Positions 18,225 through 27,249 of a DNA stretch of 64,000 nt are shown one piece after another. The stretch spans positions 62,001 to 126,000 of the forward strand of contig CALXOL010000002.1 in the NCBI GenBank assembly GCA_944390015.1, read 5' to 3'. This DNA is from an uncultured Spirochaetaceae bacterium. Lineage in GTDB: Bacteria; Spirochaetota; Spirochaetia; Sphaerochaetales; Sphaerochaetaceae. How positions within the stretch are numbered: the stretch's first letter is position 1; the number at the start of each line of letters is the position of its first letter. The notes below the pieces were generated by a model. That model was not told where the DNA came from and searched no databases. It saw only the letters and a program-made list of their open reading frames with translations. Position numbers and translations under genes: made by a program.

Positions 18225-20264
18225 ATGGATAATTTAGATAATAAAGACGATGATTTGAAGAGGGGACCTGGCCCCGATAATCCAGAAGAAGGTAAGCCCG
18301 ATGCGGCTCCCAATCCCCCTGAAGACCATGAAGATGGAAAAAAGGAGGAAAAGAAGAGGGGCAGGAAGAATCCTTATGACCAGTATAAATACTGGGGAAG
18401 TGATGGGGACGGACCTTCATCCGGAGGTCCTAAATTCAAAGGGGGAAGGCCAAACCGTGTCGCCCTGATTATTTTCATACTCCTCATAGCTTCTTTCATC
18501 TACATGATTTTCACCGATTCATCGGTGTCGAGACAGAGTACTACCGTCTCCTACAGCCAGTTCGTAAATACAGTTGAGTCAAATGCCGTTGCTGATGTCA
18601 CGATTCTTGATAACGTGAACATAGAGTTCACATATTCAAACGGCATGAGTGGAAAGAGCCGGATACCTTATTCCGATCCTTCCCTTATGAACCTGCTTCT
18701 TGAGCATGGGGTTAACGTCAGCGGCTCTACAGCTCCGCTTCCGTTCTGGTATATCATCCTGCAGCTTCTACCGTGGATAATATTCATCGCAATGATGATG
18801 ATGATTTTCAGGCAGACCGGAGCCCAGGGTGGATCTAGAATGATGGGCTCGTTTGGAAAATCACATGCACAGAAATACGATAAGAAGGATAAGGTTGTAA
18901 AATTCTCCGATGTCGCAGGACAGAAGGAGGCCAAATATGAGCTCGAAGAAGTTGTTGATTTCTTAAAACATCCTGAGAGGTTTGTTAAGATTGGAGCCAG
19001 AATCCCTAAGGGAGTCCTCCTTGTCGGACCTCCGGGAACAGGTAAGACGCTTCTTGCGCGTGCCGTCGCAGGAGAGGCTGGAGTCAACTTCTTCCATACC
19101 TCTGGATCTGATTTCGTAGAGATGTTCGTCGGTATGGGAGCAGCACGTGTTAGAGATCTCTTTGAGACGGGAAGGAAGAATGCCCCGTGTATCCTCTTTA
19201 TCGATGAGCTTGATGCCGTTGGTAGGGCCAGGGGAACCGGACTTGGAGGTGGACATGACGAGAGGGAGCAGACTCTCAACCAGATGCTTGTTGAGATGGA
19301 TGGCTTTTCCTCTGATCCCGGAATTATCGTGATTGCCGCGACAAACCGTCCCGATGTTCTCGATCCGGCACTCCTTAGGCCAGGAAGATTCGACCGCCAG
19401 GTGGTTGTTGAACTGCCAGATGTGCAGGAGAGGCTGGATGTGCTGAGAATCCATACGAGAAAGGTACATCTTGATGCCGGGGTATCCCTTGATAGGATTG
19501 CCCGTGCAACTCCTGGAACAAGCGGTGCGGATTTGGCGAACCTCGTAAATGAGGCGGCGCTATTTGCGGCCAGGGATAACAGGATGACGGTAAGCATGGA
19601 GGATTTTGAGAAAGCCAGGGACAAGATAATTCTTGGTGTTGCCCGTGAATCCCGCTTCATGACGGAGGAGGAGAAGAGGGCTACCGCATACCATGAGGCC
19701 GGACATACGTTAATGCATTACTACCTGCCAACTGCAGATCCTCTGCACAAGGTAACGATCATACCACATGGAAGGGCACTCGGTATAACGATGAGCCTTC
19801 CTGAGAAGGACATATACTCCAGGAATCAGACGATGCTTGAAGAGCTTATCATGATGATCATGGGAGGTTATGCGGCCGAGAAGATCGTATATGGTGTGAC
19901 TACCACTGGAACCAGTAATGATAACCAGAAGTCTACGGAAATCGCACGTAAGATGGTTACAGAGTGGGGTATGAGCGATCTTGGCTTCATTAATCTCTCA
20001 AGCAATGGTGATGAGCCTATCTTCCTTGGCCGTGAGATTGCTCAGCATAAGGATTATTCTGAGGAGACTGCAAGAAGAATCGATGAGGAGATCCAGAAGA
20101 TTCTTAAGAGGTGCATGGACTTTACGATGAAGACGCTTACAGAGCATAGGGATCAGCTCGACAGGCTTACTGAGGAGCTTGTAAGGAAGGAGACACTTGA
20201 TGATGCCGAAATCAGGGAGATGTTCGGCTTCCCGCCTGTAAAGCACATAACGGAATTAAAGTAG
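18225..20264 (+). CDS. ftsH: ATP-dependent zinc metalloprotease FtsH
   Basis: 679 residues. An unusually long charged, Asp/Pro/Gly-rich cytoplasmic lead of about 75 residues comes first. TM1 is at about 79-97, a periplasmic segment to about 170, and TM2 at about 172-195. The AAA module has Walker A GPPGTGKT near 268-275, Walker B ILFIDELD near 323-330 and the SRH with RPGRFDRQ near 385-392. The protease site is HEAGH at 490-494. It degrades membrane and short-lived proteins at the inner membrane. The stop is 3 nt before lepA. Confidence 0.96.
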   Translation: MDNLDNKDDDLKRGPGPDNPEEGKPDAAPNPPEDHEDGKKEEKKRGRKNPYDQYKYWGSDGDGPSSGGPKFKGGRPNRVALIIFILLIASFIYMIFTDSSVSRQSTTVSYSQFVNTVESNAVADVTILDNVNIEFTYSNGMSGKSRIPYSDPSLMNLLLEHGVNVSGSTAPLPFWYIILQLLPWIIFIAMMMMIFRQTGAQGGSRMMGSFGKSHAQKYDKKDKVVKFSDVAGQKEAKYELEEVVDFLKHPERFVKIGARIPKGVLLVGPPGTGKTLLARAVAGEAGVNFFHTSGSDFVEMFVGMGAARVRDLFETGRKNAPCILFIDELDAVGRARGTGLGGGHDEREQTLNQMLVEMDGFSSDPGIIVIAATNRPDVLDPALLRPGRFDRQVVVELPDVQERLDVLRIHTRKVHLDAGVSLDRIARATPGTSGADLANLVNEAALFAARDNRMTVSMEDFEKARDKIILGVARESRFMTEEEKRATAYHEAGHTLMHYYLPTADPLHKVTIIPHGRALGITMSLPEKDIYSRNQTMLEELIMMIMGGYAAEKIVYGVTTTGTSNDNQKSTEIARKMVTEWGMSDLGFINLSSNGDEPIFLGREIAQHKDYSEETARRIDEEIQKILKRCMDFTMKTLTEHRDQLDRLTEELVRKETLDDAEIREMFGFPPVKHITELK

Positions 20265-20267
20265 TAT

Positions 20268-22076
20268 ATGGATACATCTAGAAAAAGAAATTTCTGTATC
20301 ATAGCGCATATCGACCATGGAAAGAGTACTTTGGCGGACCGCTTCATAGAGCGTGCCCGTCTGGTAAATTCGCGTGGGCCGCAGCAGTCCCAGATTCTTG
20401 ACAACATGGATATAGAGAGGGAGCGTGGCATCACAATTAAGAGCCAGGCTGTTACAATCGCCTATACGGCTAAGGACGGTAAGGATTATGAGCTTAATCT
20501 CGTAGATACCCCGGGACATGTTGATTTCACATACGAGGTGAGTCGTGCCATCTCCTCTTGTGAGGGAGCACTTCTTCTGATAGATGCCAGCCAGGGGGTT
20601 GAGGCGCAGACTATTGCCAACCTATACCTTGCGATGGAGCATAATCTTGAAATCATTCCGGTAATAAATAAGATCGACCTTCCCAGTGCGGATATCGATG
20701 GATGTCTTCACCAGATAGACCATGATCTGGGTCTTGATCCCGATATGGCTGTAAAAGTAAGCGCGAAGACCGGTGAGGGGGTTGATGAGCTTTTTGAAGC
20801 CATCGTAAACCTCATCCCCGCACCATCAGGAGAGGATGAAGATCCTCTGAGGGCTTTGATCTTTGACAGCCATTATGACCCATATCGCGGGGTAATCGTG
20901 CATGCAAGGCTCTTTTCCGGTACGCTCAAAGCCGGAGATGAGATAAGGTTCATGCACTCTGGCTCTGTATATAAGGTGGAAGAGGTCGGTGTGTTTAAGC
21001 TGACGCTTTCTCCCACATCATCCCTTTCAACGGGAGACGTAGGTTATTTCATCGCGGGAATAAAGACTATAAGCGATATCCGCGTTGGAGATACTGTCAC
21101 AAGGTGTGATAACCCCGCATCCGAGCCGCTTCCAGGATTCAAGGAAGTAAAGCCCGTTGTCTTCTCATCCATCTATCCGGTTGATACAAATGATTATGAG
21201 GAGCTTTGCGATGCAATTGAGCGCCTTAAGCTCAATGATGCATCTCTGGTATATGAGAAGGACAGCTCGGCGGCATTGGGATTCGGATTCAGATGTGGCT
21301 TCCTTGGCCTATTGCACCTTGAGGTCATACAGGAGAGAATAGAGAGGGAGTTTGATCTTTCAATAGTATTCACAAGTCCTTCTGTACGTTATATCGTCCA
21401 CATGAAGAACGGGGAAGTACTCGAGATAGATAATCCTCTTGAATACCCCGATCCATCCCGTGTCGATTATGCGGAAGAACCATATATTGAGGCCTCCATT
21501 ATAACCCCCAGTCAGTACGTCGGGGCAATCATCACACTCTGCATGGAGAAGCGTGGTATGCAGACGGCAATGAACTATCTGGATGAGAAGAGGGTCGAAT
21601 TGAGATATGACATGCCTTTAAGTGAAGTCCTTTTTGAGTTCTACGACCGTCTTAAGAGTGTAAGCCGAGGTTATGCGTCATTCGACTATCAGGTAATAGG
21701 GCACAAGAGAACGGATCTTGTCCGTCTCGATATCTTGGTAAATGGTGAGCCGGTTGACGCACTCAGTCAGCTGGTGTTCAAAGGTAATGCGCAGCTCAGG
21801 GGAAGGCAGGTCTGCGAGAGGCTTAAGGATGAGATTCCACGTCAGCAGTTCAAGATTCCTATCCAGGCCGCAATAGGTTCGAGTATAATAGCAAGAGAGA
21901 CTATAAGCGCATATCGAAAGGATGTTACCGCCAAGTGTTATGGGGGAGATATCTCTCGAAAGCGCAAGCTCCTTGAAAAACAGAAGGAAGGAAAGAAGAG
22001 GATGAAGATGGTGGGTAATGTGGAGATCCCTCAATCTGCATTCCTTGCTGTATTAAAAACGGAGGAAAAGGAATAA
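20268..22076 (+). CDS. lepA: elongation factor 4 (LepA)
   Basis: 602 residues, the exact usual length. G1 is AHIDHGKST near the N-terminus, G2 RGITIKS, G3 DTPGHVDF and G4 NKIDLPSAD. The C-terminal LepA-specific region is also visible (GNAQLRGRQVCERLKDEIPRQ region; KRMKMVGNVEIPQSAF at the end). It is a translational GTPase that back-translocates or remodels ribosomes. It is tightly packed: 3 nt after ftsH, with its stop overlapping the galM start by one base. Confidence 0.96.
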   Translation: MDTSRKRNFCIIAHIDHGKSTLADRFIERARLVNSRGPQQSQILDNMDIERERGITIKSQAVTIAYTAKDGKDYELNLVDTPGHVDFTYEVSRAISSCEGALLLIDASQGVEAQTIANLYLAMEHNLEIIPVINKIDLPSADIDGCLHQIDHDLGLDPDMAVKVSAKTGEGVDELFEAIVNLIPAPSGEDEDPLRALIFDSHYDPYRGVIVHARLFSGTLKAGDEIRFMHSGSVYKVEEVGVFKLTLSPTSSLSTGDVGYFIAGIKTISDIRVGDTVTRCDNPASEPLPGFKEVKPVVFSSIYPVDTNDYEELCDAIERLKLNDASLVYEKDSSAALGFGFRCGFLGLLHLEVIQERIEREFDLSIVFTSPSVRYIVHMKNGEVLEIDNPLEYPDPSRVDYAEEPYIEASIITPSQYVGAIITLCMEKRGMQTAMNYLDEKRVELRYDMPLSEVLFEFYDRLKSVSRGYASFDYQVIGHKRTDLVRLDILVNGEPVDALSQLVFKGNAQLRGRQVCERLKDEIPRQQFKIPIQAAIGSSIIARETISAYRKDVTAKCYGGDISRKRKLLEKQKEGKKRMKMVGNVEIPQSAFLAVLKTEEKE

Positions 22077-23029
22077 TGGTTGAAACGAAGAACCTCTCAG
22101 AGGGTAGACGGAAGATCACAATCAGTGTAGGGGCGTACTCATTTTCAGTATTGACACAGGGTGCTGTCCTCAATAAGTTCACACTCGATGGTAAGAATGC
22201 CATCCTTGGCTTCGATGACTATAAGGCATATGTTAATGCCCCCTCTTATATGGGAGAGGTAGTGGGGCCTTTTGCAAACAGGATCAAGGCCGCATCTTTC
22301 TCAATGGATGGTAATGAGTATCTTCTGGATAAGAACGATGGAAATAACAACCTTCATTCGGGCTCAAGGAATTATGGGGATGAGCTATTCGAGATAGCTG
22401 GACTCTCTTCTGATTCTGTAACACTTGCCCTCATTTCCAAGGAGAGAGCCGGTTTCCCTGGCAATCATGAGGTGATGGTCACTTACCTCCTCAGTGAGGA
22501 TGGTGTGCTGAGTATCGACTACCAGGTAAGAAGTGATAAAAGATGTCCCGTTAGCGTTACGAACCATGCGTATTTCAATCTCCTTGGAGGTGGGGATATA
22601 AGGAGTCATGTAATCCGTATCGATGCCGATGAGTATCTCAGCGTGGATGATGAGCTGATTCCTAGGTCTAAGGATAAGGTCGAGGGCACTGATTTTGATT
22701 TCAGAGTCGCACATAGCATAGGAGAGAGACGTAATGGTGCTTATGACCATTGTTTCTGCCTCTCTTTGGACGGCGGTGTGAGTGTGGAGGCTGGCGATAG
22801 AAGGCTTACAATGAGGACTACGATGCCTGCCGTTCAGCTTTATACAGGGGAATTCCTCTCCAGCGACTATGAGGCGTATGACGGCCTTCCTGTAGGCCCG
22901 TTCATGGGCTTCTGCCTTGAGAGTGAGTACTACCCTGATTTCGTGAATCATCCGGATTATAAGGGCTGTTATCTTGAGCCGGGGCTTACATGGAGATCCA
23001 ATACCAGTTATAAGCTCGAAAGGATTTAA
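22076..23029 (+). CDS. galM: aldose 1-epimerase (galactose mutarotase)
   Basis: 317 residues. The family landmarks are VVGPFANRIKAASF, NNLHSGSRNYG, the catalytic-His region VTNHAYFNLLG, and GFCLESEYYPDFVNH with the catalytic Glu. It interconverts alpha and beta anomers of hexoses in the cytoplasm, which fits the mgl glucose/galactose importer elsewhere in the window. It starts on the last base of the lepA stop (TAATG). Udk follows after 3 nt. Glucose-6-phosphate epimerase is less likely. Confidence 0.9.
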   Translation: MVETKNLSEGRRKITISVGAYSFSVLTQGAVLNKFTLDGKNAILGFDDYKAYVNAPSYMGEVVGPFANRIKAASFSMDGNEYLLDKNDGNNNLHSGSRNYGDELFEIAGLSSDSVTLALISKERAGFPGNHEVMVTYLLSEDGVLSIDYQVRSDKRCPVSVTNHAYFNLLGGGDIRSHVIRIDADEYLSVDDELIPRSKDKVEGTDFDFRVAHSIGERRNGAYDHCFCLSLDGGVSVEAGDRRLTMRTTMPAVQLYTGEFLSSDYEAYDGLPVGPFMGFCLESEYYPDFVNHPDYKGCYLEPGLTWRSNTSYKLERI

Positions 23030-23032
23030 GCC

Positions 23033-23647
23033 ATGGTAAAACTCATTGGTATAACAGGAGGCTCCGGAAGCGGCAAAAGCACAGTAGTAAAGAGGATTCA
23101 GGCCGTATCCGATGAATGCCTCCTGATTGAACAGGATAATTATTATAAGAGCGCACCCCAGGTAAATAACAATAACATCACGGCGGTTAATTTCGACCAT
23201 CCAGATGCCTTTGACATGGATCTGATGCTTTCCAATCTCAATGATTTGAAAAACGGAAGAAGTACGATGATGCCGCAGTATGATTTCGTCACTCATTCGA
23301 GGAAAAAGGAGATGGTTCTTCTTGAGCCTAAGAGGATAATCATACTCGATGGTCTTATGGTGCTCTATGATGAGAGGATAAGAAGTCTTCTCGATTTGAA
23401 GATCTTCGTAGATACCCCTGCTGATATCCGATTCATAAGAAGATTGAAGAGAGATATCACGGAGCGAGGGCGCACGATGGAGAGTGTCATAGAGCAGTAT
23501 ACCGAGGTCGTTCGTCCAGGACACTATAATTTCATAGAGCCTACCAAGGAGTTCGCTGATATCATAATTCCTGAAGGGGGTTATAATGAGAATGCGATGA
23601 GGGTTCTTTTTTCCTTCGTCTCATCCTTGCTTCATGAAGAGGATTAA
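23033..23647 (+). CDS. udk: uridine kinase
   Basis: 204 residues with the P-loop GGSGSGKST at the N-terminus. The base- and ribose-contact region NFDHPDAFD follows, with the lid segment IRRLKRDITERGRT and a YTEVVRPGHYNFIEPTK C-terminal signature. It phosphorylates uridine and cytidine for pyrimidine salvage. It ends the lepA-galM-udk run and overlaps the convergent yidD gene by 4 bp. Confidence 0.93.
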   Translation: MVKLIGITGGSGSGKSTVVKRIQAVSDECLLIEQDNYYKSAPQVNNNNITAVNFDHPDAFDMDLMLSNLNDLKNGRSTMMPQYDFVTHSRKKEMVLLEPKRIIILDGLMVLYDERIRSLLDLKIFVDTPADIRFIRRLKRDITERGRTMESVIEQYTEVVRPGHYNFIEPTKEFADIIIPEGGYNENAMRVLFSFVSSLLHEED

Positions 23648-23934
23648 TAGTTCTTCGGCTTGCGGTAGATTCTGTAGTTATCTTTTATCTCTTTGAATGA
23701 GAATTTCTCGGGAACTGGATCCGGGCCTCCAAGATATCTCTTTGTACATCTTGTGAGCCTGGATAGCCCGAGAATGGTTCCTTTTATTATTCCATGCTTA
23801 AGTACTGCATCTACGAAATATGATGAACATGAAGGCGTGTAACGGCAGCACGGGCCTCCAAAGGAACTTAAAAGCCCTTTGTATAGGTAGATTGGAATCA
23901 GGAATATCTGTCTTAATAGCCGTTTTAAATCCAT
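23644..23934 (-). CDS. yidD: membrane protein insertion efficiency factor YidD
   Basis: 96 residues. The family core is unmistakable: GGPCCRYTPSCSSYFVDAVLKHG with three conserved cysteines, and LSRLTRCTKRYLGGPDPVP. The amphipathic N-terminus associates with the inner membrane. YidD assists YidC-dependent membrane insertion. In many bacteria it lies with rnpA and yidC near oriC; here it is solitary and convergent with udk, so the cluster has been broken up. Confidence 0.93.
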   Translation of the reverse strand: MDLKRLLRQIFLIPIYLYKGLLSSFGGPCCRYTPSCSSYFVDAVLKHGIIKGTILGLSRLTRCTKRYLGGPDPVPEKFSFKEIKDNYRIYRKPKNY

Positions 23935-23950
23935 AAAAACAGATTATATG

Positions 23951-23979
23951 TTGTCTCATTCTTTTGCAAAAGATACTAT
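23951..23979 (+). promoter_or_regulatory. promoter of the ybaK-like gene
   Basis: TTGTCT, 17-nt spacer, TACTAT, ending 6 nt before the ATG at 23986. It predicts a leaderless mRNA. Confidence 0.55.
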
Positions 23980-23985
23980 TTAGCC

Positions 23986-24462
23986 ATGAAGAGTGAGAAA
24001 ACCAATGTCATGCGGCTCCTCGATGCTGCGAAAATAGATTATGAGGCATTTGAATATGATGCAGAGAAATATGTAAGTGGGGTAGAGGTCGCTAAGGCCC
24101 TTGGAGAGGACGAGGATTCACTTTTCAAGACTCTTGTCACATATTCTCAGAAGGAGAGGGAGCATTTCGTATTCTGCATACCATCTGCCTATGAGCTTGA
24201 CCTGAAGAAAGCTGCGGAGGCGGTAGGAGCAAAGGATATCGAGATGATAAGGCAGAAGGAGCTTCTGCCTCTTACGGGCTATGTACATGGAGGCTGCTCT
24301 CCGATCGGGATGAAGAAACAGTTTAAGACAATAATCGATGAGAGTGCACTGCTTTTTGATAAGATATATGTAAGTGCGGGGAAAAGAGGCTTCCAGGTAA
24401 GACTTAGAGTCTTAGATTTAGCATCAATGGTGTCTGCAGAACTCAAAGATGTTACAAAATGA
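23986..24462 (+). CDS. ybaK: YbaK/EbsC-family Cys-tRNA(Pro) deacylase
   Basis: 158 residues, normal for YbaK. Family features are the N-terminal NVMRLLDAAKIDYEAFEYD, the segment SLFKTLVTYS with the conserved catalytic-site Lys, YVHGGCSPIGMKKQF and the final ISAGKRG-like VSAGKRGFQ. It hydrolyses cysteine mischarged onto tRNA-Pro. It is a monocistronic gene with a promoter immediately upstream and no Shine-Dalgarno. Confidence 0.92.
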   Translation: MKSEKTNVMRLLDAAKIDYEAFEYDAEKYVSGVEVAKALGEDEDSLFKTLVTYSQKEREHFVFCIPSAYELDLKKAAEAVGAKDIEMIRQKELLPLTGYVHGGCSPIGMKKQFKTIIDESALLFDKIYVSAGKRGFQVRLRVLDLASMVSAELKDVTK

Positions 24463-24581
24463 TGCCGAGGGAATACTTTTTGTTTTATTTATTTCTTTTT
24501 TCGTGTATAATGATTTAAACACATTAGGTGAATTTGTCAGGAAAAGAGCGGATTTCATTTTGGCTTTCTTTCTAAAAACCG

Positions 24582-24610
24582 TTGACGCGATATTTTACTT
24601 TTGGTAATAT
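24582..24610 (+). promoter_or_regulatory. promoter of rpmF-acpP-rnc
   Basis: TTGACG, exactly 17 nt, TAATAT. The ATG of rpmF is 40 nt further on, with AGAGG in the leader. Confidence 0.65.
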
Positions 24611-24650
24611 CGTGAGATGTCGGAAAAAATAACATAGAAGAGGTTTACAA

Positions 24651-24836
24651 ATGGCAACTCCTAAGTATAAAACATCAAAAGCAAAGGCTGCGTCAAGAAA
24701 GGCAGCTAACATGAAGCTCTCTGCTCCTAATCTGAGCGAATGCCAGACATGTGGAAACCTTATTCCTTCACACCGCGTCTGCCCTAAGTGCGGTTACTAC
24801 GCTGGTAAGCAGGTAGTTGTAAAGGATGAGGAATAA
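24651..24836 (+). CDS. rpmF: 50S ribosomal protein L32
   Basis: 61 residues. Basic N-terminus ATPKYKTSKAKAASRKA, then a zinc ribbon made of CQTC and CPKC, the four-cysteine form of L32. It belongs to the large ribosomal subunit. It heads rpmF-acpP-rnc, a common arrangement tying ribosome production to fatty-acid synthesis. The usual upstream partner yceD (DUF177) is absent. Confidence 0.96.
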   Translation: MATPKYKTSKAKAASRKAANMKLSAPNLSECQTCGNLIPSHRVCPKCGYYAGKQVVVKDEE

Positions 24837-24853
24837 TCTGAAGAGGGTTTGAA

Positions 24854-25096
24854 ATGACAGAGAACGAAGTATTTTCTAAGGTTAAGGATCTCGTTGTAGA
24901 GAAGTTATCAATCGATCCGGCAAAGATTACGATGGATGCCAATTTCAGAAAGGATCTCGGGGCTGACAGTCTTGATACCTACGAGCTCGTTTATGCAATT
25001 GAAGAGGAACTCGGAGTCACAATCAGCGATGATATGGCAAATGAGTTTGAAACCGTCGGCGATGCCGTACGCTATTTAGCAAAGGAATTGAGCTGA
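24854..25096 (+). CDS. acpP: acyl carrier protein
   Basis: 80 residues, acidic, four-helix ACP. The phosphopantetheine serine is in GADSLDTYELVYAIEEE. It carries growing acyl chains in fatty-acid synthesis. It follows rpmF by 17 nt, with rnc starting two bases after its stop. Tyr replaces the common Leu-x-x-Val context (DTYELV rather than DTVELV), a small departure. Confidence 0.95.
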   Translation: MTENEVFSKVKDLVVEKLSIDPAKITMDANFRKDLGADSLDTYELVYAIEEELGVTISDDMANEFETVGDAVRYLAKELS

Positions 25097-25097
25097 A

Positions 25098-25838
25098 TTG
25101 GACGCTCAGGTTATCAAAGCTCCCAGAATTACGCATGAGCGTGAGAGGGAGCTTTTCTCTTTTCAGGAGAAATACGGCTTACATTTCAATGATCTAAGGT
25201 ATCTTAATCTTGCTTTCACGCATACCTCCTATGCCAATGAGCAGAGGGATGATGTCGATAACAACGAACGTCTCGAATTCCTTGGGGACAGCGTGCTTGG
25301 CATGATTACAGCCGAGTATCTATTTTCTTCCTTTAAAAGTCTCCACGAGGGGGATTTTTCCAAGATAAAAGCATCCGTGGTAAGTGAGGAGAGTCTTTCT
25401 GAAATCGCAATTGAGATGGGTTTCGATAAGTATCTTCTTATGGGGCATGGTGAGGAGCTTCAGGGTGGAAAACATAAGAAAGCTGTCTTAGCAGATGCCA
25501 TGGAAGCGGTTATCGCTGCAATCTATCTCGATCAGGGGCTCGAGGTTGCAAGGAAATATACTCTTTCCTTCATAAGCGGACAGATTGACCGCTATTTAAA
25601 GGGAAGTCTGGATTTCAAGGATTATAAGACGCAGCTTCAGGAGTATCTCCAGAAAAGGAAGAAGATGCTTCCGCAATACCGTCTTGTCTCCCAGAGTGGA
25701 CCGGATCATAACCAGGAATTCGCAGTTGCTGTAAAAGTATTGGATAAGGAGTACGGACCTGCATCCGGTAAGAATAAGAAGAGCGCCGAGCAGAAGGCTG
25801 CAAAGCTTGCGCTTACAGCTCTCGGGCTAATTCGCTAG
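25098..25838 (+). CDS. rnc: ribonuclease III
   Basis: 246 residues from a TTG at 25098; no ATG or GTG in frame would keep the catalytic domain whole. AAAGGAA lies about 10 nt upstream. The RNase III signature is NNERLEFLGDSVLG, with the second acidic cluster DAMEAVIAAIYLDQG. A C-terminal double-stranded RNA-binding domain begins near residue 170 and includes GKNKKSAEQKAAKLAL. It processes rRNA and structured mRNAs. It is third in rpmF-acpP-rnc, and its last 26 bp overlap cca tail to tail. Confidence 0.95.
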   Translation: MDAQVIKAPRITHERERELFSFQEKYGLHFNDLRYLNLAFTHTSYANEQRDDVDNNERLEFLGDSVLGMITAEYLFSSFKSLHEGDFSKIKASVVSEESLSEIAIEMGFDKYLLMGHGEELQGGKHKKAVLADAMEAVIAAIYLDQGLEVARKYTLSFISGQIDRYLKGSLDFKDYKTQLQEYLQKRKKMLPQYRLVSQSGPDHNQEFAVAVKVLDKEYGPASGKNKKSAEQKAAKLALTALGLIR

Positions 25839-27165
25839 CTCTTTTAAGCAGCTTTCCCTTCTCGTTGAGTGCGGGGTCTTCTATGACCTCATCCAAAAGA
25901 GTATTCAGAATCCTTCCCATGAGAGGGGAAGGATTTATTATTTTCTCTCTTATCAGGTCATCGCCTTTTATCTTGAGATCCTTAAGGCTGATTGCCGAAT
26001 CTTTCTCAAGTTCAGATTCTATCCTTTCGAGTAAGGCCAGAATCATAGTCGGATTGATCCTTCCTGAGATAGCCTCTGCATCATCGATTCTCAGATCAAT
26101 CAGTTCGTTAATGTTCACTTTACCAACCCGTTTTATAAAGCGCCTTACAGCGGCATCCGTCCATGACGGATCATAAGAGAACATATGGTTTCTTATAAGA
26201 TGGCTGACCGAGAATTTCTCATCATTGCTTGTCTTGAGCCGGTCTGCAATCTTTTCATAGAGTTCTGCGCTTCTTAAATCGTGGGAAAAGAATGTGTATT
26301 CCCTCTCCTCTCCCTTTCTTCTGGTATCGACCTTGCCGATGTCATGGAATAGGGCTGCAATTCGCACATTAGCTGTGTGTCCGTTCTCTTTAGCCCAGTA
26401 GAGGGTCTTTAGAAGATGATGGTAGACATCGTCTTTATGTATTCCTCCCTGTTCAACTCCTATCGTGGCATAAAGCTCAGGAAGGATGATGTTCATCAGT
26501 CCCGTAAGGCGCATGTATTCAAGTCCCTTGATTGGATCGTCTGAGAGGATAAGCGAAAAAATCTCCTCTTTTATCCTCTCTGCAGAGACAGAAAGTACGT
26601 TACCGCTCATTTCTCTGATTGCGTTAACAGTCTCTTCTTCGATGTTAAAAGAGAGTTTTGCAGAGAAACGGCATGCCCTGAGCATCCTAAGTGCATCCTC
26701 TTCAAAACGCTCTTTGGGATTTCCAATGGCACGGATTACCTTCCTTTTGAGGTCTTTTATCCCATCATGCTCATCTATTATCTCACCTTTTGGAAGAGAA
26801 CAGGCAAGGGCGTTGATCGTGAAATCCCTTCTTTTCAGGTCCTCTGAGAGGCTTCTGATGAACTCAACCTTCTCTGGATGCCTCTTATCACTGTAACCGC
26901 TTTCGCTTCTGAATGAGGTCACCTCGTAGCTTTCACCTTTGTAAAGTATGGTCACAGTTCCATGTTTTATCCCCGTATCGATGGTATGGCGGAACATTCT
27001 TTTCATCTCCATCGGTTCGGCATCTGTAGCGAAGTCATAATCGTGATTCTCTTTCTTAAGCAGAAAGTCTCTTACGGCCCCTCCTACAAGGTATATGGAG
27101 AATCCATGTTTGGTGAAAACGGATGAGAATTCCTTTAATTTCTCATTTACGGGGTACCTGGTCAT
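25813..27165 (-). CDS. cca: CCA tRNA nucleotidyltransferase with HD domain
   Basis: 450 residues. The class II nucleotidyltransferase head has LVGGAVRDFLL and DYDFATDA with the catalytic DxD, then RRDFTINALA and the RRD motif region ERFEEDALRMLRACRF. An HD phosphohydrolase domain follows, with ALFHDIGK. It adds or repairs the 3' CCA of tRNAs, needed here because the nearby tRNA-Gln gene lacks CCA. A poly(A) polymerase role cannot be fully excluded. It is convergent with rnc and divergent from ileS. Confidence 0.92.
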   Translation of the reverse strand: MTRYPVNEKLKEFSSVFTKHGFSIYLVGGAVRDFLLKKENHDYDFATDAEPMEMKRMFRHTIDTGIKHGTVTILYKGESYEVTSFRSESGYSDKRHPEKVEFIRSLSEDLKRRDFTINALACSLPKGEIIDEHDGIKDLKRKVIRAIGNPKERFEEDALRMLRACRFSAKLSFNIEEETVNAIREMSGNVLSVSAERIKEEIFSLILSDDPIKGLEYMRLTGLMNIILPELYATIGVEQGGIHKDDVYHHLLKTLYWAKENGHTANVRIAALFHDIGKVDTRRKGEEREYTFFSHDLRSAELYEKIADRLKTSNDEKFSVSHLIRNHMFSYDPSWTDAAVRRFIKRVGKVNINELIDLRIDDAEAISGRINPTMILALLERIESELEKDSAISLKDLKIKGDDLIREKIINPSPLMGRILNTLLDEVIEDPALNEKGKLLKRASELAREL

Positions 27166-27249
27166 GCCTCTACTTTGCTCTCCTTATTTCCTTAATACTT
27201 GAAGATGATACTTCTTTTCTTTAATATATGCGAGATAGGAGTTTTTGCG

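Noticed and set aside
18668-19660. 330-residue minus-strand open frame inside ftsH
   Set aside because: It is the complement of a highly conserved FtsH region, low-complexity and Ser/Pro-rich, without start signals.
22385-23524. 379-residue minus-strand frame across galM and udk
   Set aside because: It overlaps two well-recognised genes on the opposite strand and shows no domain or ribosome site.
27199-27249. longer ATG start for ileS
   Set aside because: No ribosome site; the ATG at 27250 has AGGAG at the right distance and matches the family N-terminus.
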